A DNA stretch of 64,000 nucleotides from Oscillospiraceae bacterium (lineage in GTDB: Bacteria; Bacillota; Clostridia; Oscillospirales; Acutalibacteraceae): assembly GCA_902792985.1 (NCBI GenBank), contig CADBBT010000022.1, positions 13,915-77,914 on the forward strand. Reading direction: 5' to 3'. The position numbers and the translations under genes are program-made. This document shows positions 24,006-31,318 of the stretch, in pieces (the first letter of the stretch is position 1; every line of letters begins with the position of its first letter). Under the pieces are notes generated by a model, which saw nothing but the letters and a program-made list of their open reading frames with translations, was not told where the DNA came from and did no database searches.

Positions 24006-26453
24006 TTATGCTGCCGCGTCAAAGTGCACTTCGCCGTCTTTGAACGAGCACACATATGCCTGACCGGTTTGCAGTGCGCCTTCCAGGATCTTTTCGCTCA
24101 GCGGATCTTCGATCTTCGTCTGGATCGCACGTTTGAGCGGACGTGCGCCATAGACCGGGTCAAAGCCCTCATCGGCGACCATGGCGATCACGCTGTCGTC
24201 GAAGGAGACGTTCATATCCATCGCCGCAAGGCGCTTTTTTGTCTGTTCCAGCAGGCGTCCGGCAATCTGCTGAATCTCCGGTTTTGTAAGCTGATTGAAG
24301 ACGATGATCTCATCCACACGGTTCAAAAATTCCGGACGGAACGCGCGTTTGAGTTCGCCCATCACCGCGTCATGGATTGCCTGTTCGCTCATGCTGCCGC
24401 CGTTTTCGCCGCCGTCAAAGCCGATGGCCTTGCCTTCGCCCGCAATCAGCTTTGCGCCGAGGTTGCTCGTCATGATGATCACGGTGTTTTTGAAGTCGAC
24501 CCTGCGGCCCTGTGCGTCTGTCAGAATACCGTCGTCCAGGATCTGCAACAGCATATTGAATACATCGGGGTGCGCTTTTTCAATCTCGTCAAAGAGCACA
24601 ACACTGTAGGGCTTGCGGCGCACCTTTTCGGTGAGCTGACCGCCCTCTTCATAGCCGACGTAACCCGGCGGGGAGCCGACCAGCCGCGAGGCATTGTGCT
24701 TTTCCATATACTCACTCATGTCCAGACGGATCACGGCGTTTTCATCGCCGAACATTGCCGCGCCGAGCGCTTTGCAAAGCTCGGTCTTGCCAACACCCGT
24801 GGGACCGAGGAAGATGAACGAACCGAGCGGACGTTTCGGGTCTTTAAGTCCGCTTCTGCCGCGCCTGATGGCACGCGCCACAGCGCTGACCGCCTTGTCC
24901 TGCCCGACGATGCGCCGGTGCAGCTCCTCTTCCATATGCAGCAGCCGCTGGCTTTCTTCGCGCGTGAGCTCCGTGGTGGGAATGCCGGTCCAGCCGGAGA
25001 CGATCTGCGCCACCTCGTTCGCGGTGACTTCGCCGCCGGTGTGAACGCTTTCTTCTTTCCAGTTCGTCTTTGCCGCGGTGAGCTCGGAGCGCAGGCTCTT
25101 TTCTTTGTCGCGCAGCTTGGCCGCCGTTTCAAAATCCTGCGACGCCACGGCCGCCGCCTTTTCCTCGTTGATCTTTTTGATCTCGTCCTCCATCTCTTTG
25201 ATTTCGGGCGGAACGGTGTAGGCACGCAGCCGTACGCGGCTTGCGGCCTCGTCGATCAGGTCGATGGCTTTGTCGGGCAAAAACCGGTCGGTGATATATC
25301 GTGCAGACATTTTGACCGCTGCCGCGATCGCCTCGTCGGTGATCTTGACTTTATGGTGCGCTTCATATTTGTCGCGCAGTCCGCGCAGAATTTCGACCGC
25401 TTCCTCCTCGCTCGGCTCGCCGACTTTCACCGGCTGGAACCGGCGCTCAAGCGCGGAATCCTTTTCAATGTGCTTACGGTATTCCTCCAGCGTTGTTGCG
25501 CCGATGACCTGCAATTCGCCGCGTGCCAGCGACGGCTTGAGGATATTTGCCGCGTCCACAGCGCCTTCGGCGGAGCCGGTACCGATCAGATTGTGTACCT
25601 CATCGATGAAAAGAATGACGTCTTTTGCCGCCGTGACCTCGTCGATGCAGCTCTTGATACGCTCTTCAAAGTCGCCGCGATATTTTGTGCCGGCGACCAT
25701 GCCGGTCAGATCGAGCGCGACGATGCGCTTGTCTCGAAGCAGCTCCGGCACCTCGCCCTCGGCGATCTTCAGCGCAAGTCCTTCCGCAATGGCGGTTTTG
25801 CCGACGCCCGGTTCGCCGATCAGGCAGGGGTTGTTTTTGCTGCGGCGCGAAAGGATCTGGATCACACGTTCGATCTCCTGCGCGCGGCCGATCACGGGGT
25901 CGATCTCATTTTTGCGCGCCTTTTCCGTCAGGTCCTGTCCGTATTTATCCAGGTTCGGCGTGTTGTGGGCAGCATTTGTCTGCCCGCGTGCGCCGCCGTT
26001 CGTGCGGGCCGACGAAGCGGAGCCGCCTTTCAGCAGCGCATCCAGCAGCAGCGGAACGCTGACGCCGAGCTGCGAAAGGATGTAGCACGCGGCGGAGTCG
26101 TCCTCATGCAGGATCGCGGCAAGCAGATGCTCTGTGCCGACATAGCCGGCGTTTTCTCCGCGGGCAAGGGAAACGGCAAGCTCAATGATGTGCTTGCTGC
26201 GCGGCGTAAAATCTTCGGGAGAAAGCACGGTCGGCACGCCGACGCCGACAGCTTTTCGCAAAGCTTCGTCCACCGCCTGTGCGCTGACGCCCTTCGAATG
26301 CAGCAGTGTGGTTGCCGCGCCGTTGTCTTCCCTTACCAGTCCTGCAAGCAGATGCTCGGAGCCGATATAGGTGTGGCCGAGATTTTCCGCAACTTCAATG
26401 GCGGAATTCAGCGCCCGGTTCGCTTTTTCGGTAAACCCGGTAAATTTATACAT
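24006..26453 (-). CDS. clpC: ATP-dependent Clp protease ATP-binding subunit ClpC
   Basis: ClpC is the Hsp100 unfoldase that feeds ClpP and recognises McsB-marked proteins. The 815 residues hold two N-terminal Clp repeats (FTEKANRALNSAIEVAENLGHTYIGSEHLLAGL), a first AAA+ module with GEPGVGKTAIAEGLA, the middle coiled coil with a UVR-like segment (EKAAAVASQDFETAAKLRDKEKSL), and a second module with GPTGVGKTELCKAL. The C-terminal ARPLKRAIQTKIEDPLSE matches too. I chose the ATG at 26453 (MYKFTGFTEKA) because AGGAAGTGA precedes it; the frame is open upstream but not family-like. It is the last gene of the ctsR-mcsA-mcsB-clpC operon, with a hairpin between mcsB and clpC. Confidence 0.95.
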   Translation of the reverse strand: MYKFTGFTEKANRALNSAIEVAENLGHTYIGSEHLLAGLVREDNGAATTLLHSKGVSAQAVDEALRKAVGVGVPTVLSPEDFTPRSKHIIELAVSLARGENAGYVGTEHLLAAILHEDDSAACYILSQLGVSVPLLLDALLKGGSASSARTNGGARGQTNAAHNTPNLDKYGQDLTEKARKNEIDPVIGRAQEIERVIQILSRRSKNNPCLIGEPGVGKTAIAEGLALKIAEGEVPELLRDKRIVALDLTGMVAGTKYRGDFEERIKSCIDEVTAAKDVILFIDEVHNLIGTGSAEGAVDAANILKPSLARGELQVIGATTLEEYRKHIEKDSALERRFQPVKVGEPSEEEAVEILRGLRDKYEAHHKVKITDEAIAAAVKMSARYITDRFLPDKAIDLIDEAASRVRLRAYTVPPEIKEMEDEIKKINEEKAAAVASQDFETAAKLRDKEKSLRSELTAAKTNWKEESVHTGGEVTANEVAQIVSGWTGIPTTELTREESQRLLHMEEELHRRIVGQDKAVSAVARAIRRGRSGLKDPKRPLGSFIFLGPTGVGKTELCKALGAAMFGDENAVIRLDMSEYMEKHNASRLVGSPPGYVGYEEGGQLTEKVRRKPYSVVLFDEIEKAHPDVFNMLLQILDDGILTDAQGRRVDFKNTVIIMTSNLGAKLIAGEGKAIGFDGGENGGSMSEQAIHDAVMGELKRAFRPEFLNRVDEIIVFNQLTKPEIQQIAGRLLEQTKKRLAAMDMNVSFDDSVIAMVADEGFDPVYGARPLKRAIQTKIEDPLSEKILEGALQTGQAYVCSFKDGEVHFDAAA

Positions 26454-26489
26454 AAAATCACTTCCTAAACAAAATTTGGGGTAAATAAA

Positions 26490-26518
26490 GTGTGCAGTGC
26501 AAACGAAACACTGCACAC
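26490..26518 (-). promoter_or_regulatory. Intercistronic hairpin between mcsB and clpC
   Basis: GTGTGCAGTG (26490-26499) and CACTGCACAC (26509-26518) form a perfect 10-bp stem around a 9-nt loop, 13 bp after the mcsB stop. On the minus strand it is followed by TTTATTTACC, a poor T-run. It could be a partial terminator or an mRNA-processing/stability element that changes the ratio of clpC to its upstream genes. Confidence 0.55.
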
Positions 26519-26531
26519 GCCGCTTTACGTC

Positions 26532-27539
26532 TTATCGTAAAGCATCTTTCACCGCTCTTGCGCGTAAAACGTCACGCTCGGCGGCGGTGCAGGAGCGTCC
26601 CTGCGCGGTGTTCAGCGTTGCGGGCTGCATCTCCACCAGCAGGCGGGTCAGCGTTTGCACGGGAATGTCCAGCACGCCCTCGGCGGCGCCGATGCGTACC
26701 AGCGAAACAAGATCCATGAATTCGTTGCAGGAGAGCATGTGCGCGCTGTTGAGAATGCCGAATGCACGCCAGATGCGGTCGATGAAAACGTCATCTTTCA
26801 GCAGCGCTTCACGGGCGCTCTTTTCCTGTGTGATGATCTGATTTGCAATGGATGCGAGGTTGCGGATCGCAGCGGTTTCCGAGATGCCCAGCGTGACCTG
26901 GTTGGAAAGCTGATAGATATCGCCGACAGGTTTGCTGCCCTCACCGTAGGCACCGCGCAGAATGAGTCCGAGCTTTGCCACAGTGTTCGCAAGGCGCGGC
27001 ATGGCGCCGGAACGCGCAAGCGCCGGCAGGTGCAGCATCACCGAGGCGCGCAGCCCTGTGCCGAGATTTGTCGGGCACTGGGTCAGATAGCCCAGCCGTT
27101 CGTCGAACGCGATGGTGACTTTCTGTGAAAGCGCTTCGTCGATCGCGTTGGCCTTTTCATAGGCTGCTTCGAGCGACAGACCGGGATAGATCACCTGCAC
27201 GCGCACATGGTCCTCTTCGCACAGCATGATGCTCACGTCCTCGTCTTTGGAAAGGATCAGCGCGCGGCCTGCGCTGTCGGAGGCGAACTCCGGGCTGATC
27301 AGATGCTTTTCCGCCAACGAAACGCACTGCGTATGCGAAAGCGTGCGCATGGGCACATAATCGAATTCCCGGCCAAGCTCGCCGCTGAGCAAAGCCTCTT
27401 TGACAACGGCGTTGACCTCGTCCTTGCCTTTTTCATTCAGACGTGCGGGGAAGGGATAATCTTTCAGATTGCGCGCCAGACGCACGCGGGTGCTCAGAAC
27501 AACGTCTGCGTGCTCGGCTGTGTTTTCATACCATTTCAT
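26532..27539 (-). CDS. mcsB: Protein arginine kinase McsB
   Basis: McsB phosphorylates arginines of damaged proteins and of CtsR, marking them for ClpCP. The 335 residues are of the phosphagen-kinase fold: VVLSTRVRLARNLKDYPFP at the start, EDHVRVQVIYPGLSLEAAYEKANAID, the nucleotide-binding TQCPTNLGTGLRASVMLHLP, and RGAYGEGSKPVGDIYQLSNQVTLG. Its start overlaps the mcsA stop by 4 bp, so translation is coupled. The length is slightly under that of B. subtilis McsB (about 360), mostly at the C-terminus. Confidence 0.95.
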   Translation of the reverse strand: MKWYENTAEHADVVLSTRVRLARNLKDYPFPARLNEKGKDEVNAVVKEALLSGELGREFDYVPMRTLSHTQCVSLAEKHLISPEFASDSAGRALILSKDEDVSIMLCEEDHVRVQVIYPGLSLEAAYEKANAIDEALSQKVTIAFDERLGYLTQCPTNLGTGLRASVMLHLPALARSGAMPRLANTVAKLGLILRGAYGEGSKPVGDIYQLSNQVTLGISETAAIRNLASIANQIITQEKSAREALLKDDVFIDRIWRAFGILNSAHMLSCNEFMDLVSLVRIGAAEGVLDIPVQTLTRLLVEMQPATLNTAQGRSCTAAERDVLRARAVKDALR

Positions 27540-28081
27540 TTGTCGCTCTCCTCCTTGAGTGCCTTGATCTTGTCGCGCAAAACCGCGGCCTGTTCAAAGT
27601 TTTGGCTTTCAATCGCCTTTTGCATCTCCTGCTGCAGCGCTTCGATCTGCGTGTCAACGCCGGTTTCGGCCGTTTCCTGCGCTTTTTCGTCCGCTTTCGG
27701 CGCGTCGGGTTCAACCGTGTAATGCGGCGTCTTGCCTGCGTGCTTTGCACGGCCGTGGATGCGCTGGATGGAGGGGAGCAGACGGTCAAAGAATTTTTCA
27801 TAGCAGTCCGCGCAGCCGACCATACCGCTGCGCACAATATCCTCAAAGGAGCTGCCGCAGGTGTCGCAGTGTTCCACTCCGGCGCGGCTGAGCGCAGGCA
27901 TCGTATCATGGAAGAACGATGAGAAGATGTTCGGGATACTCAGAGAAAAATCGTCGAGAAAATGATCGTAGCCGAGTTTCTTTGCACATTCGGCACAAAG
28001 ATGATGCTCTTCGGCTTCGCCGTTGACCACACGCTTGATGTGGGTCGTGGCTTCGTTCTGATTACAGTTTTGACATAACAT
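27536..28081 (-). CDS. mcsA: McsA, zinc-binding activator of McsB
   Basis: McsA binds zinc and activates the McsB kinase. The 181 residues have CQNCNQNEATTHI and LCAECAKKLGYD (first zinc ribbon), a second CxxC pair (EHCDTCGSSFEDIVRSGMVGCADCYEKFF), and a C-terminal UVR motif (QEMQKAIESQNFEQAAVLRDKIKALKEES). The order fits the family exactly. AGGAGGTTTTTACT precedes the ATG on the minus strand. Between it and ctsR lies a short telomere-like heptamer tract. Confidence 0.93.
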   Translation of the reverse strand: MLCQNCNQNEATTHIKRVVNGEAEEHHLCAECAKKLGYDHFLDDFSLSIPNIFSSFFHDTMPALSRAGVEHCDTCGSSFEDIVRSGMVGCADCYEKFFDRLLPSIQRIHGRAKHAGKTPHYTVEPDAPKADEKAQETAETGVDTQIEALQQEMQKAIESQNFEQAAVLRDKIKALKEESDK

Positions 28082-28099
28082 AGTAAAAACCTCCTGTGA

Positions 28100-28135
28100 T
28101 AGGAATTAGGAATTAGGGATTAGGGATTAGGGGGC
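28100..28135. repeat. Heptamer tract (TAGGRAT) between ctsR and mcsA
   Basis: Two TAGGAAT and two TAGGGAT units run head to tail from 28100 to 28127, followed by TAGGGGG. On the coding (minus) strand the tract is C-rich and stands directly before the mcsA ribosome-binding site. It resembles the longer octamer tracts at 40171-40578 and 46944-47225. Confidence 0.8.
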
Positions 28136-28151
28136 AGGGAAGGATTCATGT

Positions 28152-28610
28152 CTACTGGTCGCGCAGCACGGTCAGCAGCATGGCTTTCAGAATTGCCGCG
28201 CGGACTGCGTCGCGTTTTTCTGCATCCACGTCCTCTAAGCTCCGGTCGCTGACTGCTGCGCTCATCAGCGCCGCGTCACGTTTGGAAAGCAGGTTTGAAT
28301 AAACAAGGTTCAGCAGGTGGCTGTGACAGGTCTTTTCGTCGATGGCATTTCCGATCGCACCGAGCACATGCATCAGCGGCGTTCCGGCGTCATAGTGTAT
28401 TCGCGCAATGCGGATGCAGCCGCCGCCGCCTCTTCGGCTTTCCACAATGTAGCCGCGCTCCGGCGTGAAACGGGAAGAGAGCACATAGTTGATCTGACTC
28501 GGCACACAGCCGATGGTCTGCGCCAGCGAGTTACGCTGAAATTCCACCTCGTTCTGATCTTCCAGCATTTCGGAGATCATGTGGGCAATGACATTGGAAA
28601 GGTTCATCAT
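28152..28610 (-). CDS. ctsR: Heat-shock repressor CtsR
   Basis: CtsR represses the class III heat-shock genes and is inactivated by heat and McsB. The 152 residues carry the winged helix (VEFQRNSLAQTIGCVPSQINYVLSSRFTPERGYIVESRRGGGGCIRI) with the conserved Gly-rich wing, and a C-terminal domain with LLSKRDAALMSAAVSDRSL. There are two adjacent ATG codons at the start (28610 and 28607). It heads the operon, directly downstream of the CtsR boxes, so it is autoregulated. Confidence 0.95.
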   Translation of the reverse strand: MMNLSNVIAHMISEMLEDQNEVEFQRNSLAQTIGCVPSQINYVLSSRFTPERGYIVESRRGGGGCIRIARIHYDAGTPLMHVLGAIGNAIDEKTCHSHLLNLVYSNLLSKRDAALMSAAVSDRSLEDVDAEKRDAVRAAILKAMLLTVLRDQ

Positions 28611-28647
28611 GGTTCATCTCTTTTCGTATTCTCGTCATTTCTTTGAC

Positions 28648-28664
28648 TTTGACTTTCTTTGACC
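28648..28664 (-). promoter_or_regulatory. CtsR box between promoter and ctsR start
   Basis: On the minus strand this reads GGTCAAA-GAA-AGTCAAA, an exact match to the CtsR consensus RGTCAAA-NAN-RGTCAAA. A third AGTCAAA heptad overlaps at 28642-28648. It lies downstream of the -10 box, where a bound repressor would block transcription. Confidence 0.9.
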
Positions 28665-28675
28665 TTGCATGATCT

Positions 28676-28704
28676 ATTATAGTCAACTTTGACCTTTCTG
28701 CAAA
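28676..28704 (-). promoter_or_regulatory. Promoter of the ctsR operon
   Basis: On the minus strand TATAAT corresponds to + strand 28676-28681. With a 17-bp spacer the -35 hexamer would be TTTGCA (28699-28704). CtsR boxes flank this promoter on both sides and a single heptad (GGTCAAA, 28688-28694) lies inside the spacer. Confidence 0.65.
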
Positions 28705-28721
28705 GGTCAAAAATGGTCAAA
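28705..28721 (+). promoter_or_regulatory. CtsR box upstream of the ctsR promoter
   Basis: GGTCAAA-AAT-GGTCAAA on the + strand is an exact CtsR consensus match, in the opposite orientation to the box at 28648. With the heptad at 28688 it completely frames the promoter. Confidence 0.9.
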
Positions 28722-28925
28722 TTCCGAGAGAGAAGCAGAACTATCTTTGTTTTTCTCTTGTTTTCTTTTGTTTTCGTTTATTTTCAAATTTTTCATCTTT
28801 TTTTGAAAGCCAGATTTCAGCCGATTTTCGTGTTGCTTTGACTTTGACTTTTGATCTTCCGGCGGTGCCAGCGGCGCGGATATTTCCAGCATTTTCCGCC
28901 AAAGGTCAAACGCGTGTTGCTTCAT
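28707..28925 (-). CDS. Possible 72-residue Lys-rich protein upstream of ctsR
   Basis: A frame begins MKQHAFDLWRKMLEISAPL after an AAGAGGG site and ends in a Lys/Gln/Asn-rich, very basic tail (KSGFQKKMKNLKINENKRKQ). Its last codons lie within the CtsR box at 28705-28721, and its composition follows the AT-rich DNA. I do not recognise it. Isolated GTCAAA heptads also occur in this stretch (28837-28850 and 28904-28910), so it may be regulatory DNA only. Confidence 0.22.
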   Translation of the reverse strand: MKQHAFDLWRKMLEISAPLAPPEDQKSKSKQHENRLKSGFQKKMKNLKINENKRKQEKNKDSSASLSEFDHF

Positions 28926-29064
28926 AAACAGCCCTCTTTTCGCTTTACTGTCAAGGATTATTTTTCCCTTTCCGTGATTGCTTATACCGTAAAGGCGGAA
29001 CCACTTTCCGTAAAGTGCGTATAATGGGATGTAAGCGCTCGCGCTGCAGAAGGGAGGTCCATCC

Positions 29065-29205
29065 ATGAACTGCTTGCTTGGCAACAACTGCTGCACCTGG
29101 CTCATCATCATCCTGCTGCTCATGCTCTTCAACAACGAGGGTATCTTCGGCAACAACGGCTGCGGCTGCGGCAACAACAACGGCGGCTGCGGTTGCGGCT
29201 GCTGA
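29065..29205 (+). CDS. Small hydrophobic Gly/Cys-rich protein, 46 residues
   Basis: The 46 residues begin MNCLLGNNCCTWLIIILLLMLF, a membrane helix bordered by Cys, and end in a Gly/Asn/Cys tail (GCGCGNNNGGCGCGC). Mini-proteins of this composition are frequent in spore-forming Clostridia and Bacilli (YjcZ-like in appearance), but I cannot name the family. Support for a real gene comes from AGGGAGG at 29051-29057, a TATAAT at 29020-29025 without a good sigma-A -35, and a perfect terminator right after the stop. The odd promoter could mean a sporulation or stress sigma factor. Confidence 0.7.
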   Translation: MNCLLGNNCCTWLIIILLLMLFNNEGIFGNNGCGCGNNNGGCGCGC

Positions 29206-29212
29206 CCCAACA

Positions 29213-29244
29213 AACAAGACCACCGGGAAACCGGTGGTCTTGTT
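29213..29244 (+). terminator. Terminator of the Gly/Cys-rich mini-gene
   Basis: A perfect 14-bp stem (29213-29226 with 29231-29244; AACAAGACCACCGG arm) closes a GAAA tetraloop 7 bp after the stop codon. The T-rich tail that follows is short and interrupted (CGTTTCG). Confidence 0.8.
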
Positions 29245-29288
29245 CGTTTCGATGTGCTGTTGTTTTTGCAGCGAAAACACATTACGCA

Positions 29289-29462
29289 TTATTTCTTTGT
29301 CTGAAGTTCAATTTTTCCATGCTTTTGTTCAAATGCTTCAATTTCGTTACGAATCAAAATCAAAATCTCGCTGTTGGCGCTGCGCCCTTCATAATCCGCG
29401 ACCACATGCAGCTTGTGAAGCATGGTTTCGTCAATGCGAATAGATAAACTTTTTGTCGCCAT
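29289..29462 (-). CDS. Ribbon-helix-helix (Arc-type) DNA-binding protein
   Basis: The 57 residues (MATKSLSIRIDETMLHKLHV start) match the Arc/MetJ ribbon-helix-helix fold. The beta strand is KSLSIRIDE, helix A is MLHKLHVVADYEG, the turn is RSANSE and helix B is ILILIRNEIEAFEQKHG. Such proteins bind DNA as dimers of dimers and often repress their own operon. TGAGGTTGAAAT precedes the ATG. It is divergent from the SLOG gene with 110 bp between the starts, so it may control that gene. There is no toxin-like partner on its own strand. Confidence 0.8.
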   Translation of the reverse strand: MATKSLSIRIDETMLHKLHVVADYEGRSANSEILILIRNEIEAFEQKHGKIELQTKK

Positions 29463-29515
29463 ATTTCAACCTCAAAAACAATTTATTTTGTGTTTATTTT
29501 ATGGCTTTTTTGTGG

Positions 29516-29521
29516 TATAAT
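29516..29521 (+). promoter_or_regulatory. -10 box for the SLOG gene
   Basis: TATAAT lies 51 bp before the SLOG gene start, in a T-rich stretch. I see no convincing -35 hexamer at 17 bp, so an activator or an extended contact may be needed. Confidence 0.5.
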
Positions 29522-29572
29522 GTCAGAAACGAATGCAAAGTATATCTAAATTATATCTATTTTTGGGAGACT

Positions 29573-29836
29573 ATGAGAGTTGCTGTTGTGGGATCGAGAA
29601 CGATTTCCGAAATTGAGCTGTCCTGCTATTTGCCGAAAGAGACGACAGAAATCATTTCAGGCGGAGCCAAAGGCGTAGATACGATCGCAGCGCTGTATGC
29701 ACAAGAGCACAAAATACGACTTACGGTATTTTTGCCAGAATATCAAAAATTCGAGTCTGCTGGAACACGCCATGTGATCGATTTGTGTGAAAAGACAAAA
29801 ACACCTTACAGTGTTATAATCTGCAAAAAAGCATAA
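29573..29836 (+). CDS. Small SLOG-domain (DprA/YspA-like) protein
   Basis: The 87 residues form a minimal Rossmann-like SLOG domain: MRVAVVGSRTIS at strand 1, EIISGGAKGVDTIAALYA (the SGGAxGVD nucleotide-binding motif), LTVFLPEYQKFESAGTRH and a final PYSVIICKK strand. SLOG proteins bind nucleotides or nucleotide-derived signals and occur in DNA uptake (DprA) and in several conflict systems. I chose the ATG at 29573 because GGGAGACT precedes it and family sequence starts there. No effector domain or adjacent effector gene is seen apart from the divergent ribbon-helix-helix gene. Confidence 0.75.
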   Translation: MRVAVVGSRTISEIELSCYLPKETTEIISGGAKGVDTIAALYAQEHKIRLTVFLPEYQKFESAGTRHVIDLCEKTKTPYSVIICKKA

Positions 29837-29864
29837 GCAAAAACGCAAAGTAAAAACGCGAAGT

Positions 29865-29891
29865 AAAAAACGGACGGCTTTTGGCCGTCCG
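29865..29891 (-). terminator. murD: Terminator of murD
   Basis: CGGACGGC (29871-29878) and GCCGTCCG (29884-29891) form a perfect 8-bp stem. On the minus strand it is followed by six T (A-run at 29865-29870). It ends the minus-strand phosphoesterase-purB-murD group. Confidence 0.85.
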
Positions 29892-29934
29892 AACATCTTC
29901 TTTAGATTGCTCCTGTTGCAGCTTTATTCCGTTT

Positions 29935-31275
29935 TTACAGTGCCCGCACAAAATCCTTGAACATTTCGCCGCGCTGCTGGTAGTTTTTGAACATGCCCCA
30001 GCTTGCGCAGGCGGGGGAAAGCAGCACACAATCGCCGCTTTTTGCCGCTTCGCTTGCCAGCGCGACCGCCTGTTCGAGCGTTTCGGCGAATACATAATCG
30101 GAAAAGCCGATCTTGTCGCAGCAGGCCGCGATCTGTGTGCGCGTCTGGCCGAGCAGAATCAACTGCCGCACCTTGCCGGGAAAGCGTGCGACCCAATCGG
30201 TGAAATCGGCGTGCTTGTCATAGCCGCCGCCGATAAGCACGGTCGGCCCGGGCATGGCATCGATGGCCTTGATCGCGGCGTCGGTGTTCGTGCCCTTGGA
30301 GTCGTTGTAGTATTTTACGCCGTCCTTTTCGCGCACAAATTCAATGCGGTGCTCAACCGCCGTAAAGCGGCGGCAAACGTCGCGGATAATGTCGAGCGGC
30401 ACCCCTGCAGAATGCGCCATGGCGGCGGCCGCCATGATGTTTTCAAAGTTGTGCAGACCGACAAGGTTGACTTCATCGGTGCGCAGCAGCAGCGTTGTTT
30501 CGCCGTTTTCGCGCAGATACATTGCGCCGTCACGGTAAAACCAGCCGCTTTCAAGCGCTCTTGCCGAAGAGAAAAAGACGACCTTGCAGGGGGCTTTTTC
30601 GGCAAAAGCGCGCAGCACCGTGTCCTCATAATTGAGCACGCAGACGTCGTTTTCATCCTGATTCCGCGTGATGGATTCCTTCACGGCGATGTAGCCCTCC
30701 ATCGAGCCGTGGCGGTCGAGATGGTCGGGCGTGATGTTGAGGATCGCGGACACCTTTGGTTTGACTGTGCGCATGGTCTCAAGCTGGAACGAGCTGATCT
30801 CGGCGATCGTCCAGCCGCCTTTTTCGCTTTCAAGCACCAGACCGGTGTAGGGGATTTCAATGTTGCCGACGAGCAGTGTCTTTTCGTTCCACGCCTTAAA
30901 GATCGCGTAGGTCAGCGCGGTCGTGGTCGTTTTGCCGTTGGTGCCGGTGATGGCAACAACGCTGCCTTTGTCGCAGCGGTAGGCGAGCTCGATCTCGCTC
31001 CAGATGGGGATGCCCTTATTGGCAACGGCTTTCAGCACATCGGAAAACAGCGGCACGCCCGGGCTGGTCACACACACGTCGATACCGTCAAGATCGCCGT
31101 CTTTCAGCGCACCGAGTAAAAACGGAATGTCGCTTTTGCCGACACGGTCACAGACTGCTTTTGTGTCAAGGCTTTCGTTGCCGTCAAACATCACAAACTC
31201 TTTGCCGAGCGCAAGCAGCAGTCGTGCGGAATCAATGCCGCTGCGACCCGCGCCGACGATGAGAACTTTTTCCAT
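29935..31275 (-). CDS. murD: UDP-N-acetylmuramoylalanine--D-glutamate ligase
   Basis: MurD adds D-Glu to UDP-MurNAc-L-Ala in peptidoglycan synthesis, in the cytoplasm. The 446 residues show the N-terminal Rossmann domain (VLIVGAGRSGIDSARLL), SPGVP, the ATP loop VVAITGTNGKTTTTAL, AEISSFQLE, NITPDHLDRHGSMEGYI, and the C-terminal FTAVEHRIEFV, YNDSKGTNTDAA and LLSPACASWGMFKNYQQRGEMF motifs. The length is normal. The gene follows purB by 43 bp. It stands outside any dcw cluster here. Confidence 0.95.
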   Translation of the reverse strand: MEKVLIVGAGRSGIDSARLLLALGKEFVMFDGNESLDTKAVCDRVGKSDIPFLLGALKDGDLDGIDVCVTSPGVPLFSDVLKAVANKGIPIWSEIELAYRCDKGSVVAITGTNGKTTTTALTYAIFKAWNEKTLLVGNIEIPYTGLVLESEKGGWTIAEISSFQLETMRTVKPKVSAILNITPDHLDRHGSMEGYIAVKESITRNQDENDVCVLNYEDTVLRAFAEKAPCKVVFFSSARALESGWFYRDGAMYLRENGETTLLLRTDEVNLVGLHNFENIMAAAAMAHSAGVPLDIIRDVCRRFTAVEHRIEFVREKDGVKYYNDSKGTNTDAAIKAIDAMPGPTVLIGGGYDKHADFTDWVARFPGKVRQLILLGQTRTQIAACCDKIGFSDYVFAETLEQAVALASEAAKSGDCVLLSPACASWGMFKNYQQRGEMFKDFVRAL

Positions 31276-31318
31276 AGTGAACCTCCGAAAGATATCAAAG
31301 GAAGCGCAGCGCGCTCCC

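Noticed and set aside
23886..26468. 860-codon open frame on the + strand opposite clpC
   Set aside because: It is the shadow of clpC, which has full AAA+ motifs on the other strand. The antisense product is rich in His, Arg and Phe with no recognisable domain.
28707..29282. 191-codon minus-strand frame upstream of ctsR
   Set aside because: Its first half is the antisense of the Gly/Cys-rich mini-gene and its terminator. Only the last 72 codons have a start of their own, listed separately with low confidence.
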